Source: Deltaproteobacteria bacterium (GTDB lineage Bacteria > Myxococcota_A > UBA9042 > PHBI01). Taken from it: DNA of 48,597 nucleotides. The DNA lies in NCBI GenBank assembly GCA_011526585.1, contig WYBB01000152.1:1-48597 (forward strand), read 5' to 3'. Shown in pieces: positions 31,938 through 39,900 of the stretch. The notes under the pieces are model-generated. The model saw only the letters and a list, made by a program, of their open reading frames with translations, did no database searches and had not been told where the DNA came from. Within the stretch, counting starts at the first letter, position 1. Each line of letters opens with the position of its first letter. Position numbers and translations under genes: made by a program.

Positions 31938-32990
31938 TCAAGGGCAGGTCGCGTCGACCGTGAAGGTGTAGGTCTGGTCCGCGGGCTTGCCGGGCTCGCG
32001 CGCGATCACCACCGCGAAGTAGATGCGGCCCTCGGTGTCGATGACGACCAGCGTGAGCGTGTCCGAAGGCGAGCCGGTGAGCTTGCCACCGAGCTCGAGC
32101 GTGTTGTCGCCGGAGGTCGGATTGATGAAGACGGTGATCTCCTCGGTCGTGGGGAAGGCGTTGGCGCCGACGACCTCGACCCCGTTGAGCAGCAGCGAGG
32201 CGCTGGAGACGTTGTTGTTGTAGACGACGAGGTAGATCGCCAGGCACGGCAGGTGGTCCTCGTCGTCGGGGATCCCGTCGCCGTCGCTGTCGCCATCGGA
32301 GACGACCGTCTCCGAGCCCGGCACGTCGGGGCCGGGGTCGACATCCTCGATGAGCGTGTCATCGAGCGTATCGTCGATCTGCGCGTCGCCCGGCGCCGAG
32401 GTCTCCGAGGTCTCGGCCGTGTCGCTCGGACCGCCGTCGCCTCCCGACCCGTCGCTCGTCGTCGCGCCGTCGCCGTCCGAGGTGTCGCCGTCGGGAGACG
32501 AGACGGTGTCGGTGCCAGGGGGCGCGACGAAGGGCACACAGAGATAGACCGGATCGGTGCCCGACTCGGCGGCGGGGATACACGCCTGCCCGGCGTCGCA
32601 CTGGTCGACGCAGGTCTCGACGCAGACCTGGCCGATCGCCGAGGGAACGCACCAGCCCGAGAAACACTCGGCATCGTCGACGCATGGCGCGCCCTCGGCC
32701 TGACCGACGACGTCCTCCAGCTCGACCGCCGCGTCGCCATCGACGCCGAGGCCGTCGTTCCCCGGGTCCGCGCCGTCGGGCGGGGTGAGCGTGCCGCCGC
32801 CGTCGCCGCCGCCGGGCGCGTCATCGTCGCCCGGACCACCCTCCCCCGAGGCGCCATCGATCGCCTCACCGAGCGCGTCCGCCGTGGCCTCGCCACCCGA
32901 GGCGTCGTTGTCGCCGGACCTCTCGTCCGAGCCATCGGATTGGCATCCCCAGAGAACCGCGCTCGTCACGAGCATCACTCGCAGCTTCAT
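31938..32990 (-). CDS. Acidic low-complexity lipoprotein
   Basis: A 350-residue protein with an N-terminal signal MKLRVMLVTSAVLWGC (lipobox VLWGC, Trp at -2 is unusual). Long Asp/Gly/Ser/Glu-rich linkers surround a compact Cys-rich block at ~100-150 (APCVDDAECFSGWCVPS ... CVETCVDQCDAGQAC). Near 228-240 DGDSDGDGIPDDEDHLPC is the thrombospondin-type-3-like calcium loop, leading to a C-terminal beta domain (SGDNTLELGGKLTGSPSDTL) that resembles cell-surface beta-sandwiches. No enzyme motif. Similar lipoproteins abound in Myxococcota. Its upstream flank has a good promoter-like pair on this strand. Function unknown. Confidence 0.75.
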   Translation of the reverse strand: MKLRVMLVTSAVLWGCQSDGSDERSGDNDASGGEATADALGEAIDGASGEGGPGDDDAPGGGDGGGTLTPPDGADPGNDGLGVDGDAAVELEDVVGQAEGAPCVDDAECFSGWCVPSAIGQVCVETCVDQCDAGQACIPAAESGTDPVYLCVPFVAPPGTDTVSSPDGDTSDGDGATTSDGSGGDGGPSDTAETSETSAPGDAQIDDTLDDTLIEDVDPGPDVPGSETVVSDGDSDGDGIPDDEDHLPCLAIYLVVYNNNVSSASLLLNGVEVVGANAFPTTEEITVFINPTSGDNTLELGGKLTGSPSDTLTLVVIDTEGRIYFAVVIAREPGKPADQTYTFTVDATCP

Positions 32991-33031
32991 GGAATACACC
33001 CCCCCGCGTCCATGACCGACTGACCGCACTC

Positions 33032-33060
33032 ACGGTAGGCATGCCTCGAGTCCTTGTCAA
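33032..33060 (-). promoter_or_regulatory. Putative promoter of acidic lipoprotein (and barrel) genes
   Basis: On the minus strand a perfect -35 TTGACA is followed after 17 bases by TACCGT, 42 bases before the start codon of the lipoprotein gene. It is the best consensus match in the window. Confidence 0.5.
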
Positions 33061-33104
33061 ACCTCGGGTCACGGGACGCGCACCGGGCCTTGGCTCGTGC
33101 GGTC

Positions 33105-33135
33105 TTGCCAAATTCCGTCACCTCGCCGAGAATAC
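33105..33135 (+). promoter_or_regulatory. Putative promoter of the TIGR02147-family gene
   Basis: TTGCCA is followed by GAGAAT after 17 bases (33128-33133) or GAATAC after 19 (33130-33135), about 56 bases before the start codon. It overlaps the divergent intergenic region with the lipoprotein promoter. Confidence 0.3.
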
Positions 33136-33190
33136 GGTCGCCCACGGGACGCGCTGCGGCACTCCCGCGCCCGCCACGACCGGAGAGTGA

Positions 33191-34165
33191 ATGGACGACA
33201 AGAACCAGGCCGAGGCCTCGGTCGAGAATACACCGGAGCGCCCCGATGTGAGCCGCTTCACGGACTATCGCGCCTACCTGCGCGCGATGATCCCGTTCCT
33301 GCGCGCGGTCCGGCCCGGGTTCAGCTTCCGCAGCTTCGCGCGCAAGGCGGGCTTCGCCTCGCCCAACTACCTCAAGCTCGTGACCGATGGCCTGCGCAAC
33401 CTCGCGCCCGAGTCGGTCGACAAGTTCGCGCGCGGGCTCGGGCTCTCGCGACGCGAGCACGAGGTCTTCCGTATTCTCGTGCTCATCGCCAACGCGCGCA
33501 GCGACGACGAGCGCAACGCGCTCTTCATGCGCCTGCGCGAGCGTGTCGTCGCCGACGAGGTCACGCGCCTGCGCGACGATCAGTTCTCGGTCTACGAGGT
33601 CTGGTGGGCGCTGGCGGTGCGCGACATGGCCCAGCTGCCGGACTTCAAGCTCGACGCGCGCTGGATCGGGCGCCGCCTGAGGCCGCGCATCCGACCCGCG
33701 CAGGCGCAGCGGGCCATCGACCTGCTCCTGCGCCTCGGCCTGCTCGTCACCGACGCGGAGGGCAAGACCCACCCGAGCGAGCGCACGATCTCGACCGGCC
33801 CCGAGGTGCAGTCGCTGGCGGTGCGCAACTACCACCGCTCGCTGCTCGAGCTCGCGAGCCGCGCGCTCGACGAGGTGCCCCGCGAGGAGCGCAACATCAC
33901 CTCGGTGACCCTGGTCCTGTCCCCCGACGCTTACGCCGAGGCGGTCGAGGAGATCGCCAGGCTCCGCCGGCGGCTCCTGGAGATCTCGGATCGCGAGCTG
34001 CGTGATCTGCCGCAAGCGGCCCCGAGCGCGGAGGGAAACCGCGAGGTGTTTACCGCCGTGTTCGCGTTACAGCCGGTGACCCAGCCGGTGCGCGACCGAC
34101 GCAATGCTGGTATGAGTGGCGAGGGCGAGGACGAAGGTGACGTCACGACCGAGGTCGGAACATGA
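33191..34165 (+). CDS. TIGR02147-family regulator-like protein (DUF4423)
   Basis: The 324-residue protein matches the TIGR02147 family: an N-terminal HTH-like region FTDYRAYLRAMIPFLRAVRP then FSFRSFARKAGFASPNYLKL (residues ~22-65), a helical block with ALAVRDMAQLPDFKLDARWI and RAIDLLLRLGLLVTDAEG (~135-195), and a C-terminal ITSVTLVLSPDAYAEAVEEIARLRRRLLEI segment. Family members are predicted DNA-binding proteins of Fibrobacter, Bdellovibrio and Myxococcota that are often encoded next to lipoproteins; their targets are unknown. Its stop overlaps the start of the following lipoprotein gene (ATGA), and GGAG is 6 bases before the ATG. It could control or be controlled by the lipoprotein. Confidence 0.85.
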   Translation: MDDKNQAEASVENTPERPDVSRFTDYRAYLRAMIPFLRAVRPGFSFRSFARKAGFASPNYLKLVTDGLRNLAPESVDKFARGLGLSRREHEVFRILVLIANARSDDERNALFMRLRERVVADEVTRLRDDQFSVYEVWWALAVRDMAQLPDFKLDARWIGRRLRPRIRPAQAQRAIDLLLRLGLLVTDAEGKTHPSERTISTGPEVQSLAVRNYHRSLLELASRALDEVPREERNITSVTLVLSPDAYAEAVEEIARLRRRLLEISDRELRDLPQAAPSAEGNREVFTAVFALQPVTQPVRDRRNAGMSGEGEDEGDVTTEVGT

Positions 34166-35007
34166 GCGCTGGGCGCATGTACGGTGGACGATCGATGGGA
34201 GCGATGGTGATTGCGAGCTGGCTCGCGATCACGGGTTGCGCCGGCTCCGAGACCGGCAACGGGCAGCGTCCCGAGCGGCCGCGCCGCCCGGTCGCGGTCG
34301 AGATGCGGCTGGTCGCGCCGGGAAGCCAGACGCTGATCATGGCGGATCGTGAAGGCACGAGCTTTGAGATCGAGGCGGCCTTCGTGTACGCCGACACGCT
34401 CGACCTGATCCTGCCGAGCGGGGAGTCCTGTGACGCGCTGCCCGCGGCGGTCAGCCCCGACGCCGCCAGTTGTGGGGCGCAGAGCGATCGGCTGCGCGTG
34501 AGCGGCGGCTGGGTGGTCGACCTCGTCAGCGGCGCCTTCGATCCGCCACTCGATGGCCTGGAGATCGTCGAAGGCGCCTTCGAGCGCATCGAGCTGAAGA
34601 TCCGCCCGGGCGCGCGGGGCTTGGGTCCGGACGGCGCCGTCGGTGACGGCGATCCGCTCGACGGCGCGTCGCTCGACGTCATGGGGACGGTCGCGCTCGA
34701 TGGCGGGCCGACACCGTTCGGCTTGACGCTCGACCTCAACGTCACCGCGCGCTTTGGCGAGAGCACGATCTTCGTCGCGGACGACACCGATCTGCTCGAG
34801 CTGACCCTCGACGTGCGCCCGTGGCTCGAGTCGCTTAGCCTCGGATCGTGCATCGCCGCGGGCGCGGTCCCGACGGTCGACGGCGTTCTCCGCCTCGAGG
34901 CCGCCGATCGCCAGGCCTGCGGCAACGTCGCCAACGCCGTGCGCAGCGGCCTGAGCGCGACGGGGCAGGCGCGCGCGCGCGACATGCCCGCGCAATCGAA
35001 TCGGTAG
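34162..35007 (+). CDS. Lipoprotein encoded with TIGR02147 protein (SETGNG motif)
   Basis: A 281-residue lipoprotein: VIASWLAITGC is the lipobox segment (Cys26), directly followed by AGSETGNG, resembling the xETGN start seen in lipoproteins linked to TIGR02147 proteins. The rest is beta-rich with ILPSGESCDAL, a hydrophobic core LDGLEIVEGAFERIELKIRP and an acidic DGAVGDGDPLDGASLDVMG loop; six Cys are spread through the mature part. Translation begins within the stop of the regulator gene, indicating co-expression; ATGs at 34177 and 34195 are alternatives. Function unknown; it may be a surface or periplasmic partner of the regulator. Confidence 0.8.
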   Translation: MSAGRMYGGRSMGAMVIASWLAITGCAGSETGNGQRPERPRRPVAVEMRLVAPGSQTLIMADREGTSFEIEAAFVYADTLDLILPSGESCDALPAAVSPDAASCGAQSDRLRVSGGWVVDLVSGAFDPPLDGLEIVEGAFERIELKIRPGARGLGPDGAVGDGDPLDGASLDVMGTVALDGGPTPFGLTLDLNVTARFGESTIFVADDTDLLELTLDVRPWLESLSLGSCIAAGAVPTVDGVLRLEAADRQACGNVANAVRSGLSATGQARARDMPAQSNR

Positions 35008-35046
35008 CCGGCGACCGCGGGACACCGCGACCGGGCGACGTCTGGG

Positions 35047-36951
35047 TCAGCGGCGTGCCCACTCACCGTCCTGCCGCGTCAAGGTCGGCGGCAGCTCGAA
35101 CCAGGGCACGGCGCCGCGGTCGGCGGCGCCGGGATACAGGCGCTGCACGATCTGCCGGAGCAGCGGGGCGGCGCCGCTCCGGCCGGGCCGGCGGTGCATC
35201 GGGCGGCCGTCGAAGTTGCCGACCCAGACCGCGATCGTGTGGCGCGGCGTGACGGCGACCGCCCAGTTGTCGCGGAAGTCGCTCGAGGTGCCGGTCTTGG
35301 CGGCGAGGCGATAGGGGAGCTCGAAGGGGCCGGCGAGCCCGAAGCCGACGCCGCGCGCGCGATCGTCGGCGAGCATGTCGAGGAGCACGAAGCAGGTCTC
35401 GGGCGAGAGCACGCGCGCGGCGACGCGATCGGCTGCGGGCGCGTCGGGGACGAGCCAGCGCACCGGGAGGTGTCGGCCGAGGCGCCCGAGGGTGGCGTAG
35501 GCGCCGGCGAGATCGAGGAGCCGCACCTCGCCGTTGCCGAGCGCGAGCCCGAGGCCGTAGTGATCGGCGTCGGCGGCGAGGGTCTCGAGCCCGAGCCGGC
35601 GCAGGAGTCCGAGCGCGGTCGGCACGCCGACGCGCTCGAGGGCGGCGACGGCGGGGATGTTGAGCGAGCTGCCGAGCGCCTCGCGCACGGTGACCACGCC
35701 GTGGAAGGCGCGGTCGAAGTTCTCGGGCAGGTAGGGGCCGCTCGGGGTCGCAAACGCGGTCGGGCGGTCGTCGAAGGTCGTGTCGTAGGGTTGGCCGGCC
35801 TCGAAGAGCGCGCCGTAGACGAAGGGCTTGAGCGCGGAGCCGGGCTGGCGGAGCGCGGTCACGCCGTCGTTTTGGCCGAGCATGGCGGCGTCGCGGAACT
35901 CGCGCGAGCCGACCCAGGCGAGGACCTCGCTGGTCTCGGTGTCGAGCACGACGGCGGCGGCCTGCATGCGCCCGGCGATCGCGTCGTCGGGCGTCTGCGC
36001 GGCGAGCAGGCGCTGGAGATCGAGCTGCAGCGGCAGGTCGATCGTCGTGCGCAGGGTCGCGGGGCGGTCCTCGGCCGGCAGGGCGGAGGTCGCCACGGCG
36101 AGGCGCGCGCCGAGGTGGGGGGCGCGTGAGGTCGAGCGGCGCGGCTGGAGGTCGAGCGGCTCGGCGCGGGCGGCGAGCCAGCTGGCGGCGTCGATGGCGC
36201 CGCGCTCGTACATGCGATCGAGGATCCAGCGCTGGCGGGCGCGGGCGCGCTCGAGCGCGCGGTACGGGTTGAGGCGCGTCGGTGAGTTGGGCAGTCCGGC
36301 GAGGAAGCTCGCCTCGGCGAGCGAGAGCTGGCGCGCGGGCTTGCCGAGGTACATCCAGCTCGCGGCCTCGGCGCCGACGAGCTGGTTACCGTAGGGCACG
36401 CGGTTCAGGTACTGCTCGAGGATGGCGTCCTTTTCGAGCGCGAGCTCGAGGCGCCAGGCCCAGACGATCTCCATGAGCTTGGTCGCGAGCGTGCGCGGCG
36501 CGTCGCGCTGGAGCGTGAGCTTGACGGTCTGCTGGGTGATGGTCGAGGCGCCGGAGCGGGGCTCGCCGGTCGTGAGCGCGATGGCGAGCGAGCGCACGAT
36601 CGCGGCGAAGTCGCTGCCGGCGTGGTCGTAGAAGCGGCGATCCTCGGCGTGGATCGTGGCCATCACCAGGTGGGGCGAGATCTCCGCGAGCGGCGTCCAG
36701 CGCGCGCGCGTCTCCTGGGTCGAGAGCACCTCGCGCAGGAGCGCACCGTGGCGATCGACGATGAGCGTGCTGGTGTGCCCGTCGGGCCGCAGCAGCTCCT
36801 GCGGAAACGGCACCAGCGCGACCCAGGCGAAGAACGCGATGACCGCGAGGCTCGCTCCGAGGAGGAGACGGCGAGCCCAGCGTGAACGCGATCGCACGCC
36901 CGGTCGCGCCGGGGTCGAGGTCAGCGGCGCCGGCGGGGCGAGCGCGCTCAT
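35047..36951 (-). CDS. pbpC: Penicillin-binding protein 1C (bifunctional peptidoglycan synthase)
   Basis: PBP1C polymerises glycan strands and cross-links their peptides. The 634-residue protein has a single membrane helix (~28-47), a GT51 domain with EDRRFYDHAG (catalytic E103), GASTITQQTVKL, and LAEASFLAGLPNSPTRLNPY, and a transpeptidase domain with SALK (~370), SLN and KTGTS (~551). It overlaps the upstream alpha-2-macroglobulin gene by four bases (ATGA), the typical yfhM-pbpC pairing in which the macroglobulin guards the periplasm and PBP1C repairs the wall. The C-terminal ~90-residue BiPBP_C domain of E. coli PBP1C is missing, as the protein ends soon after the transpeptidase (LPPTLTRQDGEWARR). 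Start at the ATG in the overlap; an upstream start at 37161 is excluded. Confidence 0.95.
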   Translation of the reverse strand: MSALAPPAPLTSTPARPGVRSRSRWARRLLLGASLAVIAFFAWVALVPFPQELLRPDGHTSTLIVDRHGALLREVLSTQETRARWTPLAEISPHLVMATIHAEDRRFYDHAGSDFAAIVRSLAIALTTGEPRSGASTITQQTVKLTLQRDAPRTLATKLMEIVWAWRLELALEKDAILEQYLNRVPYGNQLVGAEAASWMYLGKPARQLSLAEASFLAGLPNSPTRLNPYRALERARARQRWILDRMYERGAIDAASWLAARAEPLDLQPRRSTSRAPHLGARLAVATSALPAEDRPATLRTTIDLPLQLDLQRLLAAQTPDDAIAGRMQAAAVVLDTETSEVLAWVGSREFRDAAMLGQNDGVTALRQPGSALKPFVYGALFEAGQPYDTTFDDRPTAFATPSGPYLPENFDRAFHGVVTVREALGSSLNIPAVAALERVGVPTALGLLRRLGLETLAADADHYGLGLALGNGEVRLLDLAGAYATLGRLGRHLPVRWLVPDAPAADRVAARVLSPETCFVLLDMLADDRARGVGFGLAGPFELPYRLAAKTGTSSDFRDNWAVAVTPRHTIAVWVGNFDGRPMHRRPGRSGAAPLLRQIVQRLYPGAADRGAVPWFELPPTLTRQDGEWARR

Positions 36952-39900
36952 CGCACCGCCACCCGCGTCGCCTGCGACTGACCGAAGACGCCCGGATGAT
37001 ACATCTCGTGCACGCGCGCCGAAGGCGCCATGAACGAACCGGCGCTGGTCGCGCGCGCGAGGTAGGTGAAGGTGTGCGTACCCGCGGGCATCACGTCGGC
37101 GAACGCGAGCACGCGGTCGTCCTTCTGCTCCTTGAAGTTGAAGATCGTCGGCCGCCACCACTGTCGCGGCTCCTCGCCGACGAGCGCCGCGAGCGACGAG
37201 CGCGTCGTGTCGAAGTCGAGCGTCACCGGCTCGAGGCCGGCGGGCAGCGGGTCGTCGACCGCCACGTAGCGCCGGTCCTCGACGGTGCGCACGGCGACGT
37301 CGACGCGCACGAGGTCGCCCGGCTCGAGCTCGGTCGCCTCCTGCCCGGCGCGTGGCCCGGTGGCGATGCGGTAGCGACGCGTGATCTCGAAGCCCTGCGT
37401 GAGCGGCTTGTCGGGCACCTGGGCCGGCGCGTAGTCGAAGCGCAGCGTGAAGTAGACCGGCGCGTCGTCGCCCTCGCGCTTGATGACGAGCTCCTTGCCG
37501 CTCGCCTTGCGTGCGAGATACATCGGCAGGTGCAGCGTCTTCGGGGCCGGGTCGTCGCTCGACATCGCCTCGCTGAGCCAGACCTGGCCATCGACCTCGA
37601 CGCTCGCGGTGAAACGGGCGCCCGCCCGCTCGGTGGCGAGGAAGGTGCCGGCCAGCGCGAGGATGGCGAAGGCGTTGTCCTGGGTGCTCATCCAGCGGCC
37701 GGACTCGCGCTCGTCGAGGAGCCCCTGCTGCACCTTGGCGAGCAGCGGATCGCCGGGGCGGATCGCCTCGAGCGCCATCGCGAGGAGCGCCATCGAGCGC
37801 ACGTCCGAGTCCATCGTCGAGCTCCAGTAGTAGGCGTCGGCCTGGCGCTCGATGCGGGCGCGCGCGCCGTCGACGCGCACGGTCGCGATCACCTCGTCGA
37901 GGAGCGTCGCGGCCATCGTCGCGTCACCGTGCGACTCGCTGATCGCGAGCGCGAGGAGGAGCTTGCCGAAGTCGGGGAGCTTGTCGCGCTCGGCGAAGAT
38001 CGCCGCGTGATAGGCCGGCTCGGGGGTGCCGGCCTGCGCCAGCACCCACGCCGCGAAGGGCTTGACCACCTCGATCTCCGAGTGCCACTCCTCGCGCGCG
38101 CTGGCCGCCTGATCGCGCAGCATGTCCCGCAGGTAGGACGACAGGCGCTCGATCGACGAGGCCGGCACCTCGAGGCCCGCGATCCTGCTCGCGCGCACGA
38201 GCGCCATGCCTGCGTAGACCGAGCCCCACGGGTGCGGCGCGGTGTCGCCGGGCCAGTAGCCCATGCCGCCCGACCAGGTCTGCATCGTGCGCAGGCGATC
38301 GAGGCCCGCTTGCGCGCGCACGCGCACCTGCTCGGGGGTGATCCCGGGTAGCGAGAACCCGGACTGGAGCTCACTCAGCGCGAGCAGCGGCAGGGTCCCG
38401 CCGGTCGTCTGCTCGACGCAGCCGTAAGGGTACTCCAGGAGGTAGTCGAGCCCGGGCAGGAGCTCACCGAGGCGGGTCGAGGTCAGCGTCACCGTCACGC
38501 CGCCGATGTCGTCGCGCACCCAGTCGGGGATCTGCAGGCTCGTCGCCGATGCGTCGTCGCTCGGCGCGATGAGACCCGAGGCGATCGCGCTGCGCGTCGC
38601 CGCCGGCCACAGGACCGGCACCTGGATCTGCACCGCGTCGCTCACCGGCGTCGCGCCGCGCCTCCCGCTCACGGTGAACGCGAAGGTCGCCAGGCCCGGC
38701 TCGGTCGCGCGCACGTCGAAGACGACCGGCGTCGCCTTCGCGCTCGCCGCGATGCGCGCCTCGTCCTCACCCTCGATGCGCACCGGGCCCGAGACCGCGG
38801 CCGTCACGACGACCTCGCCGGAGAGCTCGGGATCGAGCGCCTGCACCACCGCGCGCGCGTCGACGCGATCGCCCACCGACAGGAAGCGCGGCAGGCCCGG
38901 TCGCACGAGCAGCGGCTTGGCCACCTCGACCTCCGACTCCCCCTGGCCGAAGCGCCCATCGACCGTCGCGGCCACCGCCATCAGGCGAAAGGTCGTGAGG
39001 TTGTCGGGCAGGTCGAAGCTCACCTCGGCCTTGCCGTCGGGCCCGACGACGACGTCGGGGAAGAACGCCGCCGTCGTCGCGAAGGCGGCGCGGTAGTTCG
39101 TCGCCTCGCCGCCCTCGCCGCCGCCGCCCCAGTCGCTCTTCATGCCGTCGTCGGCGACGAGCTTGGACCAGAGTTGCTTTCGCGCCTCGGAGGTGACCAC
39201 CGCCAGCGAGCGTGGACGATAGAACGCCTTGTGCGGATCGGGCGTGCGATACCCGGTCAGCGAGAGCACGCCCTCGTCGACCGCCATGAAGGTCACCTGA
39301 CCGGCGACGGGCCGCCCCTCGGCGTCGCCGAGCTCGACCCGCACGCGCACCGGCTCGCCCGGCGCGTGCCGCGGCGCATCCGGCGTCACCGTCACCGCCA
39401 CGCGGCGCTCGGCGGTGTCGACCTCGATCCGCTCGTAGCCGATCCGCACCTCGGCCTCGGCGTCGGGCCCGCCCCCCGGCGGCACGCCGACCATCACCAG
39501 CGACACGAAGGCGTTGGGCATCATCGCGTCGCTCACCGGCACCTCGAGGAGCGGAGCGGTGCCCTCGAGCACGCGCACGTCGCGCCACACGACGCCGTTG
39601 ACCTCGACGGTCACCAGCGCCTGCGCGCGCAGAAACGGCGACTGCACGACGAAGCGCGCGGTCTCGCCGACCTTCCAGCGCTCCTGCGCGGGCACGAGGT
39701 CGACGTGGCCCTGGTCGTTCCCCGCCCAGCTCGCGCCCTCGCCCCAGACCCACACCGACTCGCGCGCCTTGACCGCGCGCCCCTGGTCGTCCTTGCCCTC
39801 GACCTCGATCCAGTAGAGGCCCGAGCGCGGCGGCGCGAAGCTCGCCTTGACCGGCTCGGCCGCGCTGGTCATGCGCTGGCGCGACAGCACGTCCTCGCGC

